From contig NZ_LN848257.1 in assembly GCF_001499735.1 (NCBI RefSeq), positions 2,056,686 through 2,108,466 of the forward strand: a stretch of 51,781 nucleotides of DNA. Direction: 5' to 3'. The position numbers and the translations under genes were made by a program. The notes beneath the pieces were generated by a model that did no database searches, was not told the DNA's origin, and worked only from the letters and a program-made list of their open reading frames with translations. Source of the DNA: Thiocapsa sp. KS1 (GTDB lineage: Bacteria > Pseudomonadota > Gammaproteobacteria > Chromatiales > Chromatiaceae). Positions 20,333 through 29,708 of this stretch are shown one piece after another. The first letter of the stretch is position 1. Each line of letters begins with the position of its first letter.

Positions 20333-21670
20333 TCAACCCGACCGCTCGGGCCCCTGCCACGGCGGCGCCGAGCTGGACTCGACGCGCTGGATGCTGGGAT
20401 ACATCAGATTCTGATACGGCATACTGACGAAATGCCCCTGGATCGCATCCACACCGGCCGCGAACAGCATCGGCAGGAGCTCGGCGTTGTCGACCGCCAA
20501 GGCGATCACCCTCATGCCCGCCTTGCGCGCGCACTGCACCAGCTCGTTCACCGCCTCCTGCGGCACACGACGCTCCACCAAGCCCAGGGTCATCGTACGG
20601 TCGAGCTTCACATGGGTGATGAGATCGCTGTGCTGCACGAGAAAGTCGCAATCCGCGACACCGGCATCCTCGATCAGCAAGCCATGGTTCTTCGCCTTCA
20701 GCACCCGGGAAAACCGCTCCAACGCGGCAGGCGCCTCGGTGAACGCCGACTTGCGGACCTCGATAACCACCGAGCCGCGCGCGAGGCGCGCAGCCGAGAC
20801 AAAGGCGCCGAGCGCCTTCGCAGTCTCCTCGGAGCGCAAGGTCTCGGTCGCGACATTGATGAACAAGACCGCGTCCTGCGCTCCGCCCTCCTGCATCTCC
20901 TGCAGGGTCGCCAAGGCGCGGCGGAGGATCCAAAGGTCGATCTTGCTCATCCAGCCGGCCGACTCCACGATCGGCAGAAATTCACCGGGCATTAGAAGCT
21001 TGCCTGCATCGTCTTTCAGGCGCACCAAGGTCTCGAACATGCTGCGGTGCTCCTCGTGAGCACGCAGCGAGATGATCGGCTGAAACTCGAGCGTGAGTCC
21101 GCCGGCATCGATCAGCGAGCGAATGCGACCCTGATCGGCGACCGAGCGCCCCGCGGACGCAGGTGACGGCGGATCGGCGTTGCCCGGACGCGCGGTCCGA
21201 CTCAGATCATGAATGGTCGCGAGCATCACCGACTTGCCCGCGTCTTGCTCGTATCCGCTCTTGGTGCGACGAAGGCTGCGAATCTCTTTACGCAGCGCAC
21301 AACTGCGCAGCTCGCGCTCGCACACCATCAGGAGATGCTCCATGTCCTCGCGCATCACCACGTCGGCGGCGCCGAGATAATGGCCCTGTTTGGCGCTCAA
21401 CGCGCTCTCCGCCGCCTTGACCAGGATCAGCGAGGCATCCAGCTCGTCTCGTACGAGCGCCAAGGCGGCCTCCACACCCAGATCCTCGAGACTGGCGGCG
21501 TCGCACAAGATCAAATCCCACCAATCGGGGCGCGCCATGGCGCTGCGCAGGCTCTCGGACGAGGATGCCTCGGTCAAATCGACGGCAAGGCCCTGCCGGT
21601 TCAACAGCGCCGCGATGCGAAGGTCCGAGGGCTCGGGGTCTATACAGAGGATTTGCTTCGCTTTGCTCAT
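20333..21670 (-). CDS. Receiver-like/degenerate EAL domain protein, probable c-di-GMP-binding effector
   Basis: The 445-residue protein has an N-terminal receiver-like domain (candidate phosphoacceptor Asp57 in DLILCD, acidic Asp11) and a helical linker (about 110-180). An EAL domain follows from about residue 190. The EAL signature reads ETL (Glu213). Asn272, Glu304, Lys355 and Gln411 are kept, but the DDFGTG loop reads IEDAGVA (Glu334-Asp335) and the AEGVE loop reads ALAVD. The general-base glutamate is therefore replaced by Leu391. By analogy with FimX-type proteins it probably binds c-di-GMP without hydrolysing it. It lies 105 bases downstream of the ABC importer genes on the same strand. 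Confidence 0.8.
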   Translation of the reverse strand: MSKAKQILCIDPEPSDLRIAALLNRQGLAVDLTEASSSESLRSAMARPDWWDLILCDAASLEDLGVEAALALVRDELDASLILVKAAESALSAKQGHYLGAADVVMREDMEHLLMVCERELRSCALRKEIRSLRRTKSGYEQDAGKSVMLATIHDLSRTARPGNADPPSPASAGRSVADQGRIRSLIDAGGLTLEFQPIISLRAHEEHRSMFETLVRLKDDAGKLLMPGEFLPIVESAGWMSKIDLWILRRALATLQEMQEGGAQDAVLFINVATETLRSEETAKALGAFVSAARLARGSVVIEVRKSAFTEAPAALERFSRVLKAKNHGLLIEDAGVADCDFLVQHSDLITHVKLDRTMTLGLVERRVPQEAVNELVQCARKAGMRVIALAVDNAELLPMLFAAGVDAIQGHFVSMPYQNLMYPSIQRVESSSAPPWQGPERSG

Positions 21671-21775
21671 TGCGATTGGACGGGGCCGCGCACGGATCCT
21701 GGTGGAGTGACAGGACCATACGGTGCGCGGGCCGGCAAGACAAGAGGTGCCGTCGAAACGGTCGGAGCGCGCGCG

Positions 21776-23806
21776 TCAGACCCGCAGGCAATGGACGAGA
21801 CGGGTCGTGCTCAGGTGCGTCTCCTCCGGATACGACAGCGCGCAGGCCGCGACCGCATCGGGGCAGCGCGGGTGGAAGTAGCAGCCCGAGGGCGGGTTGC
21901 TCGGCGAGGGCATATCGCCTTCGAGACGAATCACCGAGCGCCGCTTGTCTCGGTCGATGACCGGCACGGCGGAAAGCAGAGCGCGCGTATAGGGATGGTG
22001 CGGATCGTCGAGGATCTCGTCGACGCGACCACGCTCGACCACGCGCCCGAGATACATGACCGCCACCTCGTGCGCAAGATAGGCCACCACCGAGATGTCG
22101 TGCGTGATGAAGAGATAGGCGAGCCCGAGCCGATCCTGGAGATCCTTCAGCAGGTTTAGGATCTGGGCCTGGACCGAGACGTCCAGCGCGCTGGTCGGCT
22201 CGTCGCAGACGATCAGCTTGGGCTCGACCGCGAGCGCGCGGGCGATACAGATGCGCTGGCGCTGCCCGCCCGAGAACTCGTGCGGGTAACGGTCGACGGC
22301 ATCGGAGTCCATGCCGACGAGATCGAGCAGCTCCGCGACGCGCCGCATCCGCCCGGCCCGACTGCGCTCGATCCCGAGCGCCTGGAGTCCCTCGCCGATC
22401 AGATCGCCGACCAACATGCGCGGATTCATCGCCGCGTAGGGATCCTGGAAGATGATCTGGAGATCCTTGCGGAAGAGACGCATCCGCCGATGCCCCAAAC
22501 CCACGAGCTCATCGCCCCGATAGCGGATCGAGCCGCCGGTGGGCGTCGTCAGCTGCAGGATGCCCTTGCCGGCGGTCGTCTTGCCGCAACCGGACTCGCC
22601 GACCAACGCCAAGGTGCGGCCCGGTGTCAGGTCGAAGGTCAGGCCATCGACGGCGCGGACCTGTCCGACCACACGCCGGAAGACGCCGTCGTGGATCGGG
22701 AAGTGGACCTTCAGATCCCGGACCTGCAGCATGGACGCGGCGGCTGCTTCCGGATCCGATGCGCCTTCGAGCGCGGTTTCGGGCGCCGCAACCGCATCCG
22801 CGACACCGCGCGTCAAACCCTCGGGTTGCCCGCCGGCCTGGCCCCAGAGGTGACAGCGCACACCCTGCCCGGTCTCCAGGTCGCGCCAGACGGGCGCCTG
22901 GTCACGGCATCTGGGCATGACCGCATAACAGCGCTCGGCGAACCGACAGCCGACGAACGCCTGATCCAGATGCGGGACGCGTCCGGGAATCACGGCCAGA
23001 CGCGCACTGCGTTTATCCGCGCCGGGCAGGCTCTCCATCAACTTGCGGCTGTAGGGATGAGCAGGCGCGGCGAAGAAGGCATCGGTCGTCGCGGTCTCCA
23101 GGATCTGGCCTGCGTACATCACGGCCAAGCGATCCGCCGTCTCGGCGACCACGCCGAGATCATGGGTGATGAGGAGCACGGCCATCCCGGTCTTCGCCTG
23201 AAGATCCTTCAACAGCCGAAGCACTTGGGCCTGGATGGTGACGTCGAGCGCGGTGGTCGGCTCGTCGGCAATCAGGAGCTGCGGGTCGCCGGCCAAGGCC
23301 ATGGCGATCATGATGCGCTGCTTCATGCCGCCCGAGAGCTGGTGCGGGTATTCGTCGACCCGCCGGGCCGGATCCGGGATACCGACCGCACGCATGAGCT
23401 CCACGACACGCGCCGGTGTGCGATCGCGCGATCCACCTTCGTGGACTCGGACCGCCTCGGCGATCTGGTCGCCGGCGCTCATGACCGGGTTGAGCGAGGT
23501 TTGCGGCTCCTGGAAGATCATCGCCATCCGCCCGCCGCGGACTTGGCGCATCTCGGCCTCGGTCAGACGCAGCAGGTCGGTTCCGTCCAGGCGCACCGCG
23601 CCGGCCGCGACGCGTCCGGACGGCGGCAGGAGGCGCATCAGCGAGAGCGCCGTCATGGACTTGCCGCATCCGGATTCACCAAGCAGCACGAAGGTCTCGC
23701 CCCGGCGAATCTCGAGATCGATCCCGTCGACAACCCGAACCGGCCGCACGGTATCCCCGAGCAGCGTCGTCAGCCCCGTGACCTCGAGCAGTACATCGGA
23801 CGACAT
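21776..23806 (-). CDS. Peptide-type ABC importer, fused double ATP-binding protein
   Basis: Two complete ABC ATPase domains are fused in 676 residues. The first has GESGCGKSM and LSGGMKQR; the second has GESGCGKTT and FSGGQRQR. Each domain is followed by the oligopeptide-transporter C-terminal region (HPYSRKLMESLPG and HPYTRALLSAVP) with a cysteine cluster. This is the architecture of YejF or GsiA; the length exceeds E. coli YejF. It energises import through the two permeases encoded upstream. ATG 23806 is used rather than a start 15 bases earlier. It is the last gene of the importer operon. Confidence 0.92.
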   Translation of the reverse strand: MSSDVLLEVTGLTTLLGDTVRPVRVVDGIDLEIRRGETFVLLGESGCGKSMTALSLMRLLPPSGRVAAGAVRLDGTDLLRLTEAEMRQVRGGRMAMIFQEPQTSLNPVMSAGDQIAEAVRVHEGGSRDRTPARVVELMRAVGIPDPARRVDEYPHQLSGGMKQRIMIAMALAGDPQLLIADEPTTALDVTIQAQVLRLLKDLQAKTGMAVLLITHDLGVVAETADRLAVMYAGQILETATTDAFFAAPAHPYSRKLMESLPGADKRSARLAVIPGRVPHLDQAFVGCRFAERCYAVMPRCRDQAPVWRDLETGQGVRCHLWGQAGGQPEGLTRGVADAVAAPETALEGASDPEAAAASMLQVRDLKVHFPIHDGVFRRVVGQVRAVDGLTFDLTPGRTLALVGESGCGKTTAGKGILQLTTPTGGSIRYRGDELVGLGHRRMRLFRKDLQIIFQDPYAAMNPRMLVGDLIGEGLQALGIERSRAGRMRRVAELLDLVGMDSDAVDRYPHEFSGGQRQRICIARALAVEPKLIVCDEPTSALDVSVQAQILNLLKDLQDRLGLAYLFITHDISVVAYLAHEVAVMYLGRVVERGRVDEILDDPHHPYTRALLSAVPVIDRDKRRSVIRLEGDMPSPSNPPSGCYFHPRCPDAVAACALSYPEETHLSTTRLVHCLRV

Positions 23807-23883
23807 CAGACCCTCACCCAATTGTCAGGGAAAAACCGATTGAACCGCACCGACGCACGGCCCGCGCCGGGTCGCAGACGCGG

Positions 23884-25302
23884 TCAACGTGCACCCTTGA
23901 GCCTCGGATCGAAGGCATCGCGCACCACGTCCGCGAAGAGGTTCGCCGCGAGCACCAAGGCGAACATGAAGACGAAGGCCGCAGTCAGGGACCACCAGAC
24001 GACCGGATCGCGCGCCAGCTCAAGTCGTGCGCTGTTGATCATGTTCCCCCATGAATTCATCGTCGGGTCCACGCCGATATTGATGTAGGAGAGCACCGCC
24101 TCGGCAAGCACCAGCCCGCTGAAGTCCAGCACCAGGGTGATGAGCACGATGTGCATGACATTGGGCAGGATGTGACGGCCGATCAGGGTGAAGTGGCCGA
24201 CCCCCAAGGCGGTGGATGCCTGGACATAGTCGACCTCGCGCAGTTTCAACGCCTCACCGCGCAGCAGTCTGCAGAGCCCGGTCCAGCTGGTCACGCCCAG
24301 AATGAGCACCAGGAACAGCAGGCGCAGATCGGCGCGCTCGACCAGGCTCGCGAAGTCGTCGGCGTTGTTGCTCATATAGACCTGCAGCAAGAGGATGGCC
24401 GCGGCGATCAGAAGCACGCCCGGGATGGAGTTCAGCGTGGTGTAGAGATACTGGATGACGTCGTCGACCCAGCCCCGGAAATAGCCCGCCATGATGCCGA
24501 GCAAGACCGCGGCGGGCAGCATCACCAGGGTGGTGAGCGTGCCGATCAGGAGTCCGGTGCGGATGCTTTTGAGCGTCTGATAGAAGACATCCTCGCCGAC
24601 CTTGTCGGTCCCGAGGATGTGGTACTTGAGCGCCAGCTCGCCGGCAACGGCGCTGAGCACCAGCATGATGCCGAGTGTTGCGAGGGCGGTCCGCCAGGGG
24701 ATCCGCGTGCGGCCCGCCAGTACGGTCGCACGGGTCGCCGCCGGCGTCTCCCCGCGCGAGCGGGCGATCAGCCAAAGGATGCCGGCCGTCAGCAATGCCC
24801 AGATGACCAAGCCCTGTAGCGCGCCCCAAGCGGCGCGCCAGGCGATGTCGAAGCCGCGCTGACGCGCCGGATCCTCCAGATGCGCGCCGCCGTATTCGAG
24901 CCGAGGATAATCGCGCAACAGGGTCCCGTCCGGCTGCTCGATCGCCTCCTTCACGAAGAGATGGGTGGCGAACGGCGCCGAATAGGTCTTCTCCTGACGC
25001 TCGCGCAACCCGCTCAGCGCCAGGTCGAGCAGACTCAAGACCTCGGGCGAATAGCGGGTCTCGGCACTGTCGTCGCCTTGCCGGTCCAGCGCGAGGCGAA
25101 AATGCACCGTATCGAGCAGCCCGACGACCACATAAAACCCGAGCACGACGATGGTCGCCACCCCGACCCGGGAGCGCACCACCCGCCGCCAAGGCGCACG
25201 CATGTGCTCGTGTCGCGAGGCATAGAGCACGAAGGCGCCGATCAACGCCAACAGCAGAAACACCAGACCATCGGTCCAGAGCACGACCGGCATCAGGCTC
25301 AT
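23884..25302 (-). CDS. Peptide-type ABC importer permease (DppC/YejE-like) with long N-terminal part
   Basis: The 472-residue membrane protein has a C-terminal transport domain with the cytoplasmic EAA loop (GEALKLREVDYVQAS), typical of inner-membrane permeases of peptide importers. Its N-terminal half is unusual: two membrane helices (about 10-27 and 46-67), then roughly 95 mostly polar residues likely in the periplasm, then further helices near 160-180 and 210-230. Family members are usually near 300-340 residues. It follows the first permease gene after a 139-base gap filled by a heptamer inverted repeat. Confidence 0.88.
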   Translation of the reverse strand: MSLMPVVLWTDGLVFLLLALIGAFVLYASRHEHMRAPWRRVVRSRVGVATIVVLGFYVVVGLLDTVHFRLALDRQGDDSAETRYSPEVLSLLDLALSGLRERQEKTYSAPFATHLFVKEAIEQPDGTLLRDYPRLEYGGAHLEDPARQRGFDIAWRAAWGALQGLVIWALLTAGILWLIARSRGETPAATRATVLAGRTRIPWRTALATLGIMLVLSAVAGELALKYHILGTDKVGEDVFYQTLKSIRTGLLIGTLTTLVMLPAAVLLGIMAGYFRGWVDDVIQYLYTTLNSIPGVLLIAAAILLLQVYMSNNADDFASLVERADLRLLFLVLILGVTSWTGLCRLLRGEALKLREVDYVQASTALGVGHFTLIGRHILPNVMHIVLITLVLDFSGLVLAEAVLSYINIGVDPTMNSWGNMINSARLELARDPVVWWSLTAAFVFMFALVLAANLFADVVRDAFDPRLKGAR

Positions 25303-25339
25303 GGCTGGCTTCCCAAGCCACCGGATTGGTCGGCGATTC

Positions 25340-25434
25340 GCCTCCAGCCGCCAGCCGCCAGCCGCCAGCCGCCCGCGTATGCCGATCGTGCGGGAAGCCG
25401 GCAGCAGGAGGCCGGAGGCAGGCGGCTGGAGGCG
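25340..25434. repeat. Paired inverted arrays of 7-base repeats between the two permease genes
   Basis: Five heptamers of GCCGCCA type fill 25340-25374, and six of GGAGGCN type fill 25393-25434, separated by an 18-base spacer. The arrays are inverted to each other and form a long GC-rich potential hairpin within the importer operon. The layout matches that at 7063-7168. Confidence 0.85.
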
Positions 25435-25441
25435 CTCTCGA

Positions 25442-26422
25442 TCATGGCTGCAATCTAACCCGCGGATCCACCAGCGTGTACGAGATATCGGTCAGGATCA
25501 GCCCGACGATGTAGAGCACGGCCCCGAGGAACACCATCGAGCGCACGATCGCGAAATCCTGGCTGTTGATGGCGTCGATGGTGTAGCTGCCGAGCCCCGG
25601 GATCCCGAAGAAGGACTCGCTGATGAGACTGCCCATGAAGAGCAGCGGCAGCACCACCACGACACCGGTCAGGATGGGGATCAGGGCATTCTGCAAGACA
25701 TGGCGGAAGAGGACGCGCCGCTCGCTCAAGCCCTTCGCCCTCGCCGTGCGCACATAGTCTTTGGAGATCTCCTCCAGAAAAAGGGTGCGATACCAGCGTG
25801 TGCCGGCGCCGATCCCGCCGATCACGCCGACGATCACCGGAAGGATCAGGAATTTCCAGGCTTCCACGCCCGTGTCGTAACCCGAGATGGGCACCAGGTG
25901 GAAGAGCTTGCCGAGCAGAAACTGCCCGCCGATGATGTAGAAGAGGCCCGAGATCGACATCATGGCCACCAGCAGGACGACGCTGCCGATGTCCACATAG
26001 GTCGCGCGAAAGAAGACGATAAAGAGTGCATAGGAGATGTTGAAGGAGAGTCCGACCAGCAGCACGGGGATGGCGATCGCCAGACTGGGCCACATGCGCT
26101 GGGAGATGTCGTAGCCGATGTCGCGACCGTTGTCGGACGAGCCGAAGTCGAAGACGAACAAGCGGATCGATTTCTCGAAAAAAATGGTCTCCGTGAAGCG
26201 CCCGAGGCCGGAGGCATCCGGGTTGTAGAGCAGCGGCCGGTCGTAGCCGTGCTCCTGCTTCCAGGTCTGGATCGCCTCCTCGGTGACCCGTTTCTCGCCG
26301 AGATGCATCCGTGCCATGTCGTCGGGGGCGTTGACCACGAAGAAGAGCACGAAGGTGATGAGGTTCACCCCGATCAGGATCGGGATCGCGTAGATCAATC
26401 GCCGGATGATGTAGGCCGTCAC
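25442..26422 (-). CDS. Peptide-type ABC importer permease (DppB/YejB-like)
   Basis: The 326-residue protein begins with a conserved first membrane helix (YIIRRLIYAIPILIGVNLI), and its C-terminal half carries the EAA loop (TARAKGLSERRVLFRHVLQN) of peptide-importer permeases. The GTG start at 26422 overlaps the stop codon of the binding-protein gene (GTGA), so translation is coupled. A longer frame with an ATG at 26503 would run into that gene and is rejected. Confidence 0.92.
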   Translation of the reverse strand: MTAYIIRRLIYAIPILIGVNLITFVLFFVVNAPDDMARMHLGEKRVTEEAIQTWKQEHGYDRPLLYNPDASGLGRFTETIFFEKSIRLFVFDFGSSDNGRDIGYDISQRMWPSLAIAIPVLLVGLSFNISYALFIVFFRATYVDIGSVVLLVAMMSISGLFYIIGGQFLLGKLFHLVPISGYDTGVEAWKFLILPVIVGVIGGIGAGTRWYRTLFLEEISKDYVRTARAKGLSERRVLFRHVLQNALIPILTGVVVVLPLLFMGSLISESFFGIPGLGSYTIDAINSQDFAIVRSMVFLGAVLYIVGLILTDISYTLVDPRVRLQP

Positions 26423-28593
26423 AGCGCGGTGCTCCGCTCGCGCCGCCACACCAGCCAGAGCGCCGGAAGGATGATCACCAAGAGGAGTCCCCCGATCGCC
26501 CACAGCGGCCAGAGGATGGGCGGGTTCCAGTCACGGCGCAGCGTCTCGCGCATCTCGGGGTCGACCCGCCGATACTTGAGTGTGTTGTTCGCCATCTGAT
26601 TCGGACTGGCGTTGTACATCCAGCGATGGTGCAGGCTGAACGCCTTGGGGTTGAAGCCCCACAGCCAGGGCGCGTCGGTGCGCGCGATCTCGACCATGCG
26701 GTCGATCGCGGCCTGACGCTCCGGGCCATCGTCCATGAAGCGCATCGCGTTGAAGAGACGATCGAATTCCGGATTGGCATAGTTCGACGCGTTCTCGCCT
26801 TGATGCTCGACCTTGCCGTTCGGGCCGTAGAGCAGGAAGAGGAAGTTCTCCGGGTCCGGGTAGTCCGCGTTCCAGCCCCACATGAAGACCTGACCGGTCC
26901 CGTTGCGGATCTTCTCCTGAAACCGGTTGTAGTCGGTCGAGCGGATCACGAGCTCGATACCGAGCTTGGCGAACTGCTTACGGATCCAGTTCAGACGGGC
27001 GCGGTCGTCGGGGCCGGTCGCGATCGCCTCGTAGTTGATCGTGAGTGCCCGCCCGGTCGCTTGGTCGCGGCCGCCCGGATACCCGGCCTGCTCCATCAGG
27101 ACGCGCGCCTCGTCGAGACTGCGCCGCACGGCCCGGCCATCGACCCATTCGTAGACGAACGGATTGATGCCCGCCTCGCCCTCGCGGTACCCGAAGATCC
27201 CGGGCGGGATAGGGCCTTGCGCGACCAGACCGCGGCCGTTGGTGAAGATGGAGATGAACTCCTCGAAGTCCACCGCGATGGCGATGGCCCGGCGCAGGAG
27301 ACGCGCGCGCTCGGAGTCCCCGCCGATCACCGGATCGAGCATATTGAATCCCATATACATGACGGACGGCTCGACCGATGTCAGCAGGCTGATCCCGCGC
27401 TCGCGCATCGCATCGGTCAGCACAGGCTCGCCCCCGGCGTCGATCTGAACGGCTTGATCGAAGGCGTCGGAGGCGATCCCGGAGCTGTCGTAGAAGCCCT
27501 GCAGGAACTTGTTCCAGCGCGGGATGTTTTCCTTCTCGAGGCTGTAGATGGCCTCTTCGATGAAGGGCATCGGTCGGCCGGCATCGGCGAGGATCCCGGA
27601 TTCCGCGTCGCCCGGCATGCCTTCACTCGGATAAGCCTCGCCGCGGAAATTCGAGTTGCGCTCGAGCACCATCCGCAGATTCGGATTGTTCTCCCCGAGC
27701 ATAAAGGGACCCGTGCCGACCGGATACCAGTCCAGCATGATGTTGCGCTCGCGCAGCCCCGGCTGGGCGTAGAAGACCTCCGCCTCCCACGGCATGGGGG
27801 CAAAGAAGGGCATGGCGAGCCAGTAGGCGAACTGCGGATACTTGCCCTTGACGCCGATGCGGTAGCTGTAGGGATCCACGACCTCGACACCGGCGATCTC
27901 GGAGTCACGCAGTCTGGCGACGCGCTGCAACGGATCCGTTTCGGTCATCTCCGCAAGGCTTTGCGCATACTCCTCGAACCCGAGGATATGCTTCTGCATC
28001 ACCCCGGCGATCGGCGAGTGTGTCCAGGGCGCGGCCAGTCGCTTGATCTGGTGGACATAGTCCTCCGCCGTCAGCTCGCGGGTGCCGGTCTGCTCGAAGT
28101 CTCCGAGCTGGTTGATGCCGCGTAGATCTCCGGCCGTAAGCGCATGATAGCGATAGTCGCCTGACTCGTCCGCGGCGAAGGCCGGATGGGGTTGGTAGCG
28201 GATCCCGGGCTGGATGCGGATCAGATAGTCGCTGCGATGGATCGACTCGGCCGGTGCATCCTGCGGAAGGGGGTTGCCGTCGATGTCGAAATACGCAGGC
28301 TCGGGCACCTCGAGCGCGGTGAGCGGCACCAGACGATAGGGACGCAGCAGAAAATGGTACTGCAGCGGCGGCTCGTAGATTTGTGCGAGGAAGGCATACT
28401 CGTCGGCGCTGTAGGAACGTGCGGGGTCCAGGTGCTTGGGCCGCTCGGCGAACGAGCTGTAGACCCGGTTGCCGGTCGCATCATTCGCGGGGTAGGGGTC
28501 GTTCCAAGGCGCCTCGCCGCATCCCGCCAGCAGGATGGCGGCCAGGCCAAGCAGAAAACGCCCTCGGATGTCGAACCGCTCGATTGTCCGCAC
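26419..28593 (-). CDS. Peptide-type ABC importer substrate-binding lipoprotein
   Basis: The 724-residue protein is a family 5 extracellular solute-binding protein. It shows [28 protein letters not shown] near the mature N-terminus and [13 protein letters not shown] and [18 protein letters not shown] further on. A lipoprotein signal ends at Cys25 (LLAGC). The protein is larger than usual (about 500-600 residues), and a membrane helix near the C-terminus ([20 protein letters not shown]) followed by basic residues is an odd feature for a soluble binding protein. The GTG start at 28593 gives a proper lipoprotein signal; an ATG 342 bases upstream would bury it. It is the first gene of the operon and divergent from fabI. 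Confidence 0.9.
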   Translation of the reverse strand: MRTIERFDIRGRFLLGLAAILLAGCGEAPWNDPYPANDATGNRVYSSFAERPKHLDPARSYSADEYAFLAQIYEPPLQYHFLLRPYRLVPLTALEVPEPAYFDIDGNPLPQDAPAESIHRSDYLIRIQPGIRYQPHPAFAADESGDYRYHALTAGDLRGINQLGDFEQTGTRELTAEDYVHQIKRLAAPWTHSPIAGVMQKHILGFEEYAQSLAEMTETDPLQRVARLRDSEIAGVEVVDPYSYRIGVKGKYPQFAYWLAMPFFAPMPWEAEVFYAQPGLRERNIMLDWYPVGTGPFMLGENNPNLRMVLERNSNFRGEAYPSEGMPGDAESGILADAGRPMPFIEEAIYSLEKENIPRWNKFLQGFYDSSGIASDAFDQAVQIDAGGEPVLTDAMRERGISLLTSVEPSVMYMGFNMLDPVIGGDSERARLLRRAIAIAVDFEEFISIFTNGRGLVAQGPIPPGIFGYREGEAGINPFVYEWVDGRAVRRSLDEARVLMEQAGYPGGRDQATGRALTINYEAIATGPDDRARLNWIRKQFAKLGIELVIRSTDYNRFQEKIRNGTGQVFMWGWNADYPDPENFLFLLYGPNGKVEHQGENASNYANPEFDRLFNAMRFMDDGPERQAAIDRMVEIARTDAPWLWGFNPKAFSLHHRWMYNASPNQMANNTLKYRRVDPEMRETLRRDWNPPILWPLWAIGGLLLVIILPALWLVWRRERSTAL

Positions 28594-28852
28594 GCCTGAC
28601 CCTTTCACCGATAACCGAGTTTCTGTAATGTTGGCGCCGCACTTCGGGGAAAGCAGGGCGGATTGCTTCGACATCAAGGTGTCGCGGCAACGACGGATGC
28701 GCTGCCCGACCGGCCCGAGAATCCTCGGCGGCCGATCTTCGGATGATCGCGCCGGATTGTCCAAGGGTAGATTCACCCGCGCACGACCTTCGCGCCCCGA
28801 CCAACCCGCGCGCCGTCCGGCGCCGCCCACTGAACGGAAGAGACATCGAACC

Positions 28853-29629
28853 ATGGGATTCCTAAGCGGAAAGAAGATCCTCGTCACGGGGGTCGCAAGC
28901 AATCGATCCATCGCCTGGGGTTGTGCCGAGGCCATGCACCGCGAGGGTGCCGAGATCGCCTTGACCTATCAGAACGACAAGCTCAAATCCCGTGTCGAAG
29001 ACATGGCAGCCAGGTGCGACTCGGATCTGACGTTTCCGCTCGACGTCGGCAGCGACAGCGACATCGAGGCCCTGTTCGCCGCGCTTGCGCAGCGCTGGGA
29101 CGGCTTGGACGCGATCGTCCATTCGGTGGCCTTCGCCCCCCGCGAGCAGCTCGAGGGCGACTATGTCGATGCCGTCACGCGCGAAGGTTTCGCCACCGCC
29201 CACGATATCAGCTCCTACAGCTTCGCGGCGCTCGCAAAGGCAAGCCGAGGCATGATGCAGGGGCGCAACGGGTCTCTCGTCACCATGACCTATCTGGGCG
29301 CGGTGCGGGCCGTTCCCAACTACAACGTCATGGGTGTCGCGAAGGCCAGCCTGGAAGCGAACATGCGCTATCTCGCGGCATCGCTCGGTCCGCACGGCAC
29401 GCGCGTCAACGCCGTATCGGCCGGTCCTATCCGTACGCTTGCGGCAGCCGGGATCTCGGATTTTCGCGACATGTTGAAGAAGGTGGAGGAACGCACGCCC
29501 TTGCGGCGCAACGTCAGTATCGAGGAGGTGGGAAATGCCGCCGCCTTCCTCTGCTCCGATCTCGCGAGCGGCATCACCGGAGACGTGCTGTACGTGGATA
29601 CAGGCTACCACATCCTCGGATTGGGCTAA
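28853..29629 (+). CDS. fabI: Enoyl-[acyl-carrier-protein] reductase (NADH)
   Basis: FabI performs the last reduction of each fatty-acid elongation cycle. The 258-residue short-chain-dehydrogenase-type protein starts [20 protein letters not shown], a FabI-specific variant of the nucleotide-binding motif, and includes HSVAFAP, and the active-site Tyr and Lys in YNVMGVAK. C-terminal segments GPIRTLAA and [13 protein letters not shown] are also typical. ATG 28853 follows a GGAAG ribosome-binding site; an open frame extending 318 bases upstream is not supported. Transcribed alone, convergent with ppiD. Confidence 0.97.
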   Translation: MGFLSGKKILVTGVASNRSIAWGCAEAMHREGAEIALTYQNDKLKSRVEDMAARCDSDLTFPLDVGSDSDIEALFAALAQRWDGLDAIVHSVAFAPREQLEGDYVDAVTREGFATAHDISSYSFAALAKASRGMMQGRNGSLVTMTYLGAVRAVPNYNVMGVAKASLEANMRYLAASLGPHGTRVNAVSAGPIRTLAAAGISDFRDMLKKVEERTPLRRNVSIEEVGNAAAFLCSDLASGITGDVLYVDTGYHILGLG

Positions 29630-29708
29630 GTCGCGTCGGGCGGTCGGGCTCTCGCACCGACCGCTCCGTGGAGCAGCCGGTCCCCCGGGAGAGACCGGCA
29701 GACCCGCC

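Noticed and set aside
22280-24088. 602-codon open frame on the plus strand
   Set aside because: Antisense to the double ABC ATPase and rich in Arg, His and Gly.
26419-28935. Longer version of the ABC substrate-binding protein
   Set aside because: The extra 114 residues bury the lipoprotein signal and run through the fabI promoter region.
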